Below are positions 26,363-36,074 of a stretch of 64,000 nucleotides of DNA, piece after piece. The translations under genes were made by a program, and so were the position numbers. Within the stretch, counting starts at the first letter, position 1; the number at the start of each line of letters is the position of its first letter. Location: NCBI RefSeq assembly GCF_947179165.1, contig NC_077241.1:32049246-32113245 (forward strand), given 5' to 3'. Source of the stretch: Solanum dulcamara (Eukaryota; Streptophyta; Magnoliopsida; Solanales; Solanaceae). Below the pieces are notes generated by a model that worked only from the letters and a program-made list of their open reading frames with translations, was not told the DNA's origin and searched no databases.

Positions 26363-26497
26363 AACCTTTTATAGTATTTCCATATGTAAAATTCCAAGTA
26401 TACCCCTAACCTTTTATGGTATTTCCACATGTGAAATTTCAATTTTACCCCTAACTTTTTATGGTATTTCCACATGTGAAATTCTAATTTTGCCCTT
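26363..26497 (-). repeat. 45-bp tandem repeat in G U3
   Basis: Three contiguous 45-bp units (starting at 26363, 26408 and 26453) with an imperfect older unit before them. Each has the near-palindromic core TTTCCACATGTGAAAT or a variant. Copied in the 5' LTR at about 34551-34685. The position near the minus-strand LTR start puts it in U3, where such repeats often act as enhancers. Confidence 0.85.
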
Positions 26498-26631
26498 TAA
26501 CTTTTCCAATAATTCCACCTCCCAACTTAATCAATAAAAATTTGTATATAACAAGACCAAGCATAGTCTTACCCTTGACTTGTTACAAGTATTCCCAACA
26601 TGTCCTTAGGTGCAAAGTACGGGTTATAACA

Positions 26632-26668
26632 TTCTTCCCCCCTTTTTGAACATTCGTCCTCGAATGTT
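26632..26668 (-). other. Element G PPT and PPT-proximal hairpin
   Basis: The minus-strand tract AAAAAGGGGGGAAGAA (26632-26647) abuts the 3' LTR. Immediately upstream in element sense, an 8-bp perfect stem AACATTCG/CGAATGTT (26649-26656, 26661-26668) closes a 4-base AGGA loop. Confidence 0.85.
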
Positions 26669-26685
26669 AAATTGATCTTATAGGT

Positions 26686-28203
26686 TTATAAATACAGTTG
26701 TTTCACATAATTTATTATTTCCAATATAGGTAATAAGGAATTTAAGTTACCTGTGGGTGCAGAAAACAACTGAGGATACTTTTCTTTCATTTCTTCCTCC
26801 GCCTCCCAAGTCATTTCTTCTCGGTTGTTGTTGCGCCACAATACTTTGACAGATGCCACATCTTTGGTGCGTAACCTCCTTACTTGACGATCTAAAATAG
26901 CCACCGGCTGTTCCTCATAGGATAGCTCCTCGGTCACCTGAATGTCCTGTACAGGAAATACTCTGGAAGGATCGCCAACGAATTTACGAAGCATAGACAC
27001 GTGGAATACCGGATGTACTGCGTCTAAATCAACTGGTAGATCTAATTCATAGGCAACCTTGCCTACTTTACGGACAATCTGATAAGGCCCGATGTATCTT
27101 GGACTAAGTTTCCCTTTTCTGCCGAATCTCATGACGCCCTTCATAGGTGACACCTTCAAGAATACCCAGTCATCCACTTGGAACTCTAAAGGTCGACGCC
27201 GGTTGTCAGCATATGCTTTCTGTCGACTTTGAGCTGCCAATAATCATTCCTGAATAAGCTTTACCTTCTCAACTGCCTGCTGAATCAGATCTGGGCCAAT
27301 TAACTTAGTTTCACCCACATCGAACCAGCCTATAGGTGACCTGCATTTTCTGCCATACAGTGCCTCATACGGAGCCATCTGAATACTAGAGTGATAACTA
27401 TTATTATAAGCAAATTCAACAAGTGGTAGATGGTTATCCCAGCTACCCCTGAAATCAATAACACAGGCCCGCAATATATCTTCCAGCGTCTGAATAATGC
27501 GCTCGGCTTGACCGTCAGACTGAGGATGGAACACTGTACTAAGGCTCACCTGGGTCCCTAATCCCGCCTGAAAAGATCTCCAGAAATTTGCTGTAAACTG
27601 GGCACCTCTATCAGTGATAATAGACATAGGAACTCCGTGGAGTTTTACTATCTCCTTAATATATAACCTGGCATAATCCTCGGTTGAATATGTGATCCGA
27701 ACCGGAAGGAAATGGGCTGACTTAGTCAACCTATCAACAACAACCCATATCAAATTGTACTTCCGTGGAGTGCGAGGTAAACCTGTAATAAAATCCATAT
27801 TAATCATCTCCCACTTCCACGTTGGAATTTCCATCTCCTGTAATAAACGACCTGGTTTCTGGTGTTCAATTTTGACCTGCTGACAGTTTGGACATTGGGC
27901 CACGAACTCAGCAACATCTCTTTTCATACCATCCCACCAGAATAAACATCTAAGGTCATGGTACATTTTTGTTGTACCCGGATGAATAGAATATCAGGCA
28001 TGATGTGCCTCACCCATAACCTGTTGCCGTAGCCCAGCAACATCAGGTACACACAACCTGTCCCTATATAATAATACTCCATCAGATGTAATACCAAAAA
28101 GGGTCTTCTCTTTGTCCATACCTGTATCTCGATACTGTGCCAAAATAGGGTCTTCATATTGACGTCGCTTTATTTCTTCTATAATGGAAGATTCAGCAAC
28201 ATC
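26686..28203 (-). pseudogene. Element G integrase and chromodomain (3 in-frame stops)
   Basis: Integrase inserts the DNA copy into chromatin. The HHCC zinc domain spans about 27860-28010 (histidines around 28000, then CPNC). The DD35E core has its Asp in NMDFITGLP, its Asp in IITDRG and its Glu in AERIIQT, with 35 residues between the last two. A GPY/F-type module (SPRYIGPYQIVRKVGKVAYE) and a chromodomain (RQVRRLRTKDVASVKVLWRN, then MTWEAEEEMKEKYPQLF) follow; chromodomains steer insertion to heterochromatin in this group. The natural stop is at 26686. Premature stops are at 28204-28206 (TGA, the boundary with the upstream segment), 27994-27996 (TGA) and 27244-27246 (TGA). All pieces share one frame, so loss is by point mutation only. 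Confidence 0.92.
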
Positions 28204-30363
28204 TCAAACTGAAATCCTATTATCTCCCGATTCAGCAAAACAAACTCCAAGACTGGCCAATTGACCAATTTCACGAACTATTTCCTTCTTTTCTGCTGGA
28301 ACATCTATCAAGCTACCCAAGGACTTACGGCTGAGTGCATCTGCTATGACGTTGGCCTTTCCTGGATGATATAAAATATCAACATCATAGTCTTTTAAGA
28401 ACTCCAGCCATCTCCTCTGCCGCAAATTCAAGTTTTTCTGTTTAAAAATATACTGGAGACTCTTGTGATCTGTATATATATCAACATGAACACCATATAA
28501 ATAGTGCCTCCATATCTTCAAAGCATGAATCACTGCTGCCAGTTCCAGATCATGAGTAGGATAATTTCTTTCATGCTTATTAAGCTGTCGGGAAGCGTAA
28601 GCTGTAACTTTCCCGTGCTGCATCAATACACAACCTATTCCCACACCTAAAGCATCACAATAAATAACATACCCATCCGGTCCTTCGGGAAGAGTTAGAA
28701 TAGGAGTTGTAGTCAACTTCTCTTTCAATAACTAAAAGCTTCGTTCACAGGCCTCAGTCCACTGGAACTTGGCTCCCTTCTGAGTTAATCTTGTCAGTGG
28801 TGCTGACATAGAAGCAAATTTCTCTACAAATCTCCTGTAATAACCTGCTAATCCCAGGAAACTACGTACCTCAGTAGGTGTCGTCGGCCTAGGCCAGTTC
28901 TTTACAGCCTCGATCTTCTGTGTATCTACCCAAATACCTTCAGCGCCGATAATATGTCCCAAAAATGCTATAGAAGTCAACCAAAATTCACATTTAGAAA
29001 ATTTAGCATACAATTTCTGGTGTCGGAGTACTGTAAGTACTGCTATCAGATGATCTGCATACTCCTCTTTTGATCGGGAATAAATTAAAATATCATCAAT
29101 AAACACAATCACGAACATATCCAGGAATGATCTGAATACCCGATTCATAAGGTCCATAAATACCGCTGGAGCATTTGTCAACCCAAAAGACATCACTCTG
29201 AACTCATAATGGCCATATCAAGTTCGGAATGCTGTCTTTGGAATATCAACTTCTCTTACCCGTACCTAATGATAACCCGATCGCAAGTCTATTTTTGAAA
29301 ACCACTTGGCACCCTGCAACTGATCAAACAAATCATCAATCCTGGGGAGGGGGTATTTATTCTTTATAGTTACCTTATTCAGCTGCCTGTAATCAATACA
29401 CATCCGCAGCGACCCATCTTTCTTCTTTACAAATAATACTGGGGCTCCCCAAGGTGATGTACTGGGTCTGATGAAGCCTTTTTCTAGCAAGTCTTTCAAT
29501 TGCTCCTTCAGTTCTTTTAATTCTGCAGGTGCTATTCTATATGGGGGAATAGATATTGGGTGAGTATCTGGCAATACATCTATGGTAAAGTCTATCTCTC
29601 GTTCAGGAGGAAGGCCTGAAAGATCATTTGGGAATACATCTACAAATTCATTAACAACTGGAACTGACTGAATAGTTGGCGTTTCAGCCTGCAAATTTTG
29701 TACGCGAACCAGGTGATAAATACAACCTTTTCTAATCATCTTCCTCGCCTTAAGGTAGGAAATAAACTTCCCTCTCGGAGATGTTGTATTACCTGCCCAT
29801 TCTATCACTGGTTCTCCTGGAAATTGAAGATAAACTACCTTCCGTTGACAGTCAACATTAGCATAACAGGAAGATAGCCAATCCATTCCCATAATCACAT
29901 CAAATTCAGTCATCTCCAATTCTATTAGGTCTGCTTTAGTACAACGATCACATATAATTACTGAGCAACTTTTATATACTCTCCTTGCTATAATAGAATC
30001 TCCTACAAGAGTAGCTACCTCAAACGGTTCTATCGGTCCGGGATTTACACTAATCTTATCAGCAATCATCGGGGAAATATATGATAATGTGGAGCCTGGA
30101 TCTATTAATGCATATACAATCTGGGAAAAGATCAATAATGTACCTGTGATCATATCTGGAGACGCCTCTTGATCCTGTCGGGTGGCCAAGGCATAAGTGC
30201 GGTCCGAAGGGCCGCTAAAACCAGAAATTCCACCCCGGCCTCTACCACGGCCTACTGGTGTAGACACACCCTGCCCCATAGGGCGCATAGCTACCGAAGA
30301 AGATGATGACCCAGCAAATGATCCTGTAGTCCGAGCTGCTCCACCTGAATTACCCTTATTCGG
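28204..30363 (-). pseudogene. Element G protease, reverse transcriptase and RNase H
   Basis: Retropepsin-like domain with active site [11 protein letters not shown] at about 30080-30108 and the downstream [11 protein letters not shown] motif. RT begins with [24 protein letters not shown] (to about 29370), catalytic Asp in KIDLRSGYH and the IDD of FIDDILIYS at 29092-29100. The thumb is [13 protein letters not shown]. RNase H has [30 protein letters not shown] and DALSRKSLG. Premature stops: TAG 29266-29268, TGA 29218-29220 and TAG 28732-28734. RNase H ends at a TGA at 28204-28206. Otherwise the reading frame is continuous with gag and integrase. Confidence 0.93.
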
Positions 30364-31587
30364 GCAATCCTTCATCGTATGGCCTTGACGACCACAAACA
30401 AAACAAGCTACTGTAGCACGATAACACTCTCCCGGATGGTACCTACCACAATAAGAACACGGGGGCCTGGGTGGCCGCATCTGACCAGAACCTCTGTCTA
30501 ACTGCGAACCGGAAGCCCTAGAGCTCAAACCAGCTCCCGAATATCCTATACCACCTGATCTCCGGCCTGAAGATAGTAAAGGCATACTCTGTGCTGGCTA
30601 GGTGGGCTGTCTGCTACCTTGCTGCTGGAATGGCCTGCTTCAGAACTCTCCAAAATATCCAGCTGACCTGGCCCTCTTGGGCTGACTTCTGCCAAAATCT
30701 CGGTCGGATTGGCGTCCTCTATGTCTGTCCTCCATGACCTGAGCATATTCCTGAATACGAGCGATGTCCATCCCTGGCTGAGCAGCCATCACCAAACAAC
30801 TATCCACCAGGTAACGATCTAGGCCCATCACATATCTGTGCATTCTGTCTGTCATGTCAGCTACCAGAGCAGGTGCATGTCGAGCCAATGAGTCGAACTC
30901 CAAACTATACTCGCGAACACTGCGGCCTCGATGTCTTAACTGTAAAAATCTGTCCGCTCTGGCTCTACGCATCTCAGGAGGCAAGAAATGATTGATAAAT
31001 GCCTCTGTAAACTCGTCCCATACCGCTGGAGAAGCTAGTCTCCCCCTGGACAACTCCCAGGACTCAAACCAGTTAGCAGCTACCTCGTGCAATCTATATG
31101 AAGCCAACTCAACCGACTCGGTTGCCGAAGCTTTAATCAGACGTAAAGTGCGCTGCATCTCTCTAACAAACTCCTGGGGGTCCTCTTCGGGCTTTGTCCC
31201 AAAGAACTCTGGAGGGTTACAAGTCAGAAACTCACGAGCCCTCGAACTATCAGACCTGTGTACCGGATCTCCGCTTAAACCACGTCTGTGTTCCTGTCCG
31301 GCCACCAACCTGGTCAACAGTTGCACAGCATCCTGCATAGCCCTGTCTTCCGCTCCTGACTATGGAGCTAGAGGCTCGGGTGTTGGGGCTCCAAAAACAG
31401 GTGAATCCGCCCTCTGATCTTCACCTGGGGCCGCCATAATTTCTGGCGGTGTAGCAGAGCTGGCTGTCGGGGGCACAGTCTCTCTCTCAGGAATCGATTG
31501 GGCCCTGGTAACTCTGTACGCCTGACCAATCTCACTGGGTGCTACTGATTTTCCCTTTTGGGTAGCCGTCATTTTCCTCGGAGGCAT
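30364..31587 (-). pseudogene. Element G gag (capsid and zinc knuckle; 3 in-frame stops)
   Basis: Gag would build the virus-like particle and package element RNA. I take MPPRKMTATQKGKS at 31587 as the start, since that form is usual in this group; an in-frame ATG also lies at 31605. The Retrotrans_gag domain covers roughly 30780-31270 (DPQEFVREMQRTLRLIKASA, ELASYRLHEVAANWFESWEL, LPPEMRRARADRFLQLRHRG). The nucleocapsid knuckle CX2CX4HX4C is complete at 30364-30405 ([14 protein letters not shown]). Premature stops: TAG 31360-31362, TGA 30640-30642 and TAG 30598-30600. The frame runs on into protease without a frameshift. Confidence 0.92.
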
Positions 31588-31699
31588 TACTGAAAATAAT
31601 GACAATCGTTTCGTTAGGAAAGAATCATCCTAATAATATAGCTCTATCGCAAAATCTAAGACAAGAAGAAAAAGTAATATCCTAAATGTCCTGTAGCCT

Positions 31700-31739
31700 C
31701 CTGCTTATAGATGTGGTGCACAACACACCGATAAACAAG
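31700..31739 (-). other. Element G leader hairpin with palindromic loop
   Basis: On the minus strand: outer arms CTTGTTTAT and ATAAGCAGG (nine pairs, two G-U), a 1x1 mismatch, inner arms GGTGTG/CACATC (six pairs, one G-U) and loop TTGTGCAC with self-complementary GTGCAC (31716-31721). Total 40 nt, located about 45 nt after the PBS. Confidence 0.8.
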
Positions 31740-31781
31740 ACTCTACTAGACACGGTCTGTAGACATTCCGAGGACCCAACC

Positions 31782-31793
31782 GCTCTAATACCA
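31782..31793 (-). other. Element G primer-binding site
   Basis: Minus-strand TGGTATTAGAGC, one mismatch from the initiator-tRNA-Met site (C to T), four bases inside the LTR end. Confidence 0.9.
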
Positions 31794-31797
31794 CTTT

Positions 31798-34700
31798 TGT
31801 CACGACCCAACCCCGTAGGCCGCGACTGGTGCCCGAGTTGGGCACCCAAACGTACCCTTATCCCAAATTAGTCTATTTATTTTTTTTCGAATAAACAAAT
31901 GTAGTGATTAGTAGAAATTGCTAAATATATCATAAAAATAGATATACGCATGAGAGTTGAAAGGTTGTCACAAAACACACAAAAATCCAAACCATATATA
32001 CAAAACCCACAACATAACTCTGTCTACAGACCTCTACAGATGATAGCATAGTCATAAGACGGGACAGGGCCCCGTCGTACCCCTGACCAACATATCCAAA
32101 TATACAGAGATAGAGTCAGTACCAAAATACAAGCTCCGAACAAAGGAGCACAGTCAATAACACAGCAGATGTCCTAAACCGGCGGATCAGCAAGTCAAAC
32201 TTCGGTACCTGCGGGCATGTAACGCAGCCCCCGAAGAAAGGGGGTCAGTACGGAAAATGTACTGAATATGTGAAGCATGCACTGTACTATATAAAATCAT
32301 AATCTGAATAGTATATGCAAAACATGAAATCAATGTTTAGAATTTCAAAATGCTTATCAAAATCTCAAACCATATATGCACAGACATATGCCATATCCGG
32401 CCCCATTAGGGACTCGGTGAACAAAGTGTGGTTGTCCTCCCATCATCGGCACCACGGCACAGCATAACACCAGAGTAGGGAATATCTCCGTAACAAATCA
32501 TATCATATCAGATGGCCATATCAAATCATATCATATCATATCATATCACAAACATATATGTACATGGCACAGCATAACTCCGTGGCATAATATTTACCAC
32601 CCCATGGTACATGTCATACCTTCCCCCTCACGTCGGGACACGGCGAATAATGCAGAGAAATACGCACGAAAACATATCCTGGCCCAGGCTCAGTGAAAGA
32701 AGTATTGAGGCATCCACGAGTGGAGTAGTGAGAAATTAAATGCAATTTAAATTACAAAATATTAATACAGACTCGATGGCATAATTTCGATAACAAATCA
32801 TAAAAGGAAACTTGAATAATAATAGTAGTACAAGTACTTCTAATATCACAATAGTCTATGTAAAAATAGTACTTCCGAATCATCTCTATACTTCTAAATA
32901 TATTATGGAAATTAACGGAATAATTATTCATATAATATTAGGAAGCATAGCAAAGAGTTTCTTTCAAATGCTACCTACCGTAATTCAAACGGAATAACGA
33001 AGAAAAATTCAGAATAGTGGGGCCCACCTCGGTCAAATGAGGTGGCGTATACAAATCACGTGCGTTAGACTTCATAACATTATTTAGAAGAGTTTCAAGG
33101 TATTCGGAATTCATTTGTGCAAAATCTAGAAGTTTAGACAATTTTTCCAAAACTATTCATAATTACCTAATTCAATTCTATTGAATAGAAAAGGGAAATT
33201 TTCGAGCGTCGATTTCAAAGAGTAGAGTGATCCCCGAGGTTCGTATTCACTCCTATTACATCTAGGACATGCCAAGTGAAGAAAAGGTAAAGCTTTACAT
33301 ACCTTTTTGACGTTTTACGGTTGTCCAAAATCAATTCCCGTTTCCTCCAAAATCTACAATTGGTCACATTTACCAATTGCTATTCATAAGACTTTAAGAA
33401 TTCAATTTTTCCAATACTTGTCTACAAAAATTTCGGCAGCATCTCCCCTATATATATGACAACCCCGAGATTACAACTCGGCCACAATATCAACAACCAA
33501 GCCAACAACAACACCAATTCCATCAATAATCAACTTAAACACACCATAACATAAATTGGTGTAATTTTCCAATTAGTGCAACAACTTCCAACCAAACTTT
33601 GCATTTCCAAATAAATATGAATATCTCATATCCATAATTAGTTTCAACTCATTCCAACATAAGTGAAAAATATTCCAAGTAAGCTATCCAAATTTTTTTC
33701 AACTCCATACTTCACTCAAAAATTCCATAAATACCACAAAAATATTAAAAATTCATTTTCTTTCTTCAACTTCACAACTAACAACAACACTCCATACTTT
33801 TAATAATTTACCTCCATATTCTTATAATATCATACTCAAATTACATAATTCCTACAAACTAGTTTAATACCAACTTACACCATTTAAACTTCATTTATAT
33901 CCCCAAAATCATAACCACAACTAACAAATTATACAAACTTATTTTTTTTTCCAATTACATCACCTAACCCATATTTCCAACTTCAATAAATTTCATCCAA
34001 CTTCCATTTTCAACATCAAATAACTATCATAACTACTATACAAATACTACACAAAAATACTACACAAAAATATTACACAAAAATTGAATAATTCTTACTT
34101 ATATAAGAACATGTATACATGGCACCATATTACCATGAAAACTTCCGTATTTTCATAAATTCCATACACCTCCACATACTACAACATATACAAACCTTCA
34201 TAACATAATAAAATGAATCAATTCTTACCTTTTTCTTCTAGCTTCTTCACTTCCAAATCAATGAAACAAGTCTCCAAACTTCCAAAACAACTACACCATG
34301 TTGTAGAGCACCCTTGACTTAGTAGGAATACTAGAAAATTATAATTTTTGGGGATGAAATTTGGAGGGTTGATTTACTCCCTCCTTGGCCGATTTTTCTC
34401 TTCCATTTTTCCTCAAGTTCTTCTCACTTCTAACTCTCTCAAATGGTCTAGAAATCTCTAGAATTTTATGACTAAGGCTCCCATGTGAAATTACCATTTT
34501 GCCCCTCACCTTTCCTAATATTTTCAAGTTGAAATTCCACCTTTGCCCTTAACCTTTTATAGTATTTCCATATGTAAAATTCCAAGTATACCCCTAACCT
34601 TTTATGGTATTTCCACATGTGAAATTTCAATTTTACCCCTAACTTTTTATGGTATTTCCACATGTGAAATTCTAATTTTGCCCTTTAACTTTTCCAATAA

Positions 34701-34819
34701 TTCCACCTCCCAACTTAATCAATAAAAATTTGTATATAACAAGACCAAGCATAGTCTTACCCTTGACTTGTTACAAGTATTCCCAACATGTCCTTAGGTG
34801 CAAAGTACGGGTTATAACA
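31798..34819 (-). repeat. Element G 5' LTR
   Basis: 3,022 bp, nearly identical to 23612-26631. As the 5' copy it would supply the promoter; its TATA-like run lies near 33449-33456 on the minus strand. No coding content. Confidence 0.95.
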
Positions 34820-34824
34820 CGTAC
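34820..34824. repeat. Target-site duplication of element G, right copy
   Basis: CGTAC, identical to 23607-23611. Element E's pol frame resumes here. Confidence 0.9.
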
Positions 34825-34995
34825 GAAGAGGTTCCGGTTGATATCTTGGACTGGCAAGTTAGAAAGTTGAGAGATAAAGAAGTAGCTTCAGTTAAGGTAT
34901 TATGGAGGAATCAATAGGTTGAGGGTGCTACATTGGAATCCAAGGCCGATATGATGTTCCTATATCCCCATCTCCTTCCTTCTTTGCCTAGTTGA
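34825..34995 (+). pseudogene. Element E chromodomain tail of pol
   Basis: Continuation of the E pol frame after removal of G and one CGTAC. It reads SYEEVPVDILDWQVRKLRDK, then EVASVKVLWRNQ, a TAG stop at about 34915, VEGATLESKADMMFLYPHLL and a terminal TGA at 34993-34995. This is the Del/Tekay-type chromodomain and matches G's equivalent region closely. About 210 bp of non-coding spacer follow before the PPT. Confidence 0.85.
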
Positions 34996-35206
34996 GGTAT
35001 TTAGCGCCTTCATGAAACAACCATCTCAAATCATGCATTTAAGTTACTTTCATGGGTTCATATGCATTAATGTTCAAGAAATGGGTTTCAAGTTATGTTT
35101 TTGCTTGAGATTAAAGATTACATGTTTTTATGCATCATCGAGATGTTTTGCATTCATGTTGGGTTGTTATGTTCCTTTCTATTCCATTCATGCTAGCCTG
35201 AGTCCC

Positions 35207-35236
35207 ATTCGAGGACGAATATTCCCAAGGAGGAGA
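35207..35236 (+). other. Element E PPT and PPT-proximal hairpin
   Basis: ATTCG (35207-35211), loop AGGA, CGAAT (35216-35220), then the purine tract AAGGAGGAGA abutting the LTR. Confidence 0.75.
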
Positions 35237-35552
35237 TATTATAAGACCCCAAAATTTTAAAAAGTCAAAAAATGAGGATCAAAACACAAAAATCTAAAAA
35301 GCTGCAATTTTGGCACAAGATGATAACCACGGAGGCCACCATGGTCCATGGTGGGCATCACCATCCGTGAAGCCTTCCATAGTGACCCCTCCCCTGAATC
35401 CTTCAAACATGACCTCAAAGCAAGGACCACGACTGGCCACCATGGTTTGTGGAATGTTTCATGGACTGTGGTGTGTTTCGTGATGGTCACTCCTGCAGGT
35501 CTTGCACTAGGCCCGCTCTTCACGTCTCGTGGTGCACTTCAAGGACCGTGAA
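35237..35552 (+). repeat. Element E 3' LTR, first part
   Basis: 316 bp homologous to 16874-17180, cut at 35552 by H. It continues at 46951 after one GTGAA duplication. Confidence 0.88.
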
Positions 35553-35961
35553 TGTTACACCCCACCCTTTTTAAACTCAGAATGTCTCATAAGTTCCTTG
35601 GACATTATCATGTGAGCCGGATACGCTACGACACTATCAAACGGCTCTAAGGAAGGGAGAATGTGATACCCCATACTAGAGAAGGTTGGAAGGGGAATCA
35701 TAAGAATCCGGAAGGAATCGGAGGCCAAGTAACGAGTCGTAGGACTCGACTTATCTACGTAAGCTACTTATTTAGAAATCTTACATACGTGAGTTACTTG
35801 ATTACATACCAAGCTTACGTAGAAAGGGTTTCATACGCTCTTAAAGTGAAACGAGATTACGAACCTATGAGAGGGAGCAAAACTAGTTTCCGAACTTACG
35901 AAAGTGAAGCAAGCAGGTGAAAAGCAGGTAGGTGACTCACCTACTTGGGATGGACCCCACG

Positions 35962-36074
35962 CTGCCACGTGGCAGTTTTGTGTTGGAAGCTTGGACGAGG
36001 TGTCACCCTAGGAGGCTGCCACGTGTCACCCTAGGGGGCTGCCACGTTTCACCTCCTAAGGAGGTGTATATATA
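35962..36074 (+). promoter_or_regulatory. Element H U3 promoter: G-box array and TATA box
   Basis: CTGCCACGTGGCAG (35962-35975) is a 14-bp perfect palindrome with a G-box core. A 23-bp direct repeat (36001 and 36024) carries two more GCTGCCACGT motifs. TATATATA follows at 36067-36074. G-box/ABRE motifs bind plant bZIP or bHLH factors. The block is repeated in the 3' LTR (TATA at 43926-43933). Confidence 0.7.

Larger units (their letters stand above)
23612..26631 (-). repeat. Element G 3' LTR
   Basis: On the minus strand it runs TGTTATAACCC (26631) to GGGTCGTGACA (23612). A TATA-like run (TATATATA) lies near 25261-25268, which would make U3 about 1.36 kb. It holds a TCATA microsatellite (24337-24360), a 45-bp tandem repeat (26363-26497) and two hairpins at 24040-24076. 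The 32 terminal bases (23612-23643) are identical to the end of H's 3' LTR. Confidence 0.95.
23612..34819 (-). mobile_element. Element G: near-complete young chromovirus (Del/Tekay type), minus strand
   Basis: 11,208 bp, bounded by 3,020-bp and 3,022-bp LTRs (about 20 substitutions seen by eye, plus a short indel near 31878) and a perfect 5-bp target duplication CGTAC. Every structural part is present on the minus strand: 5' LTR, PBS, leader, one gag-pol frame, PPT and 3' LTR. It lies antisense inside the pol gene of E. The pol frame has nine premature stops but no frameshift, so G cannot make a full polyprotein although it inserted recently. Confidence 0.95.

Noticed and set aside
26284..26475. 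Repetitive 63-codon frame (MWKYHKKLGVKLKF...) as a peptide gene
   Set aside because: By-product of the 45-bp tandem repeat, whose length is a multiple of three; no start context or relatives.
26363..26497. Short regularly repeated units as a CRISPR array
   Set aside because: The repeats are directly tandem without unique spacers, lie in an LTR, and the sequence is plant nuclear.
30992..31417. 141-codon plus-strand open frame across G gag
   Set aside because: Antisense shadow of gag, which has a clear capsid domain and knuckle on the minus strand.
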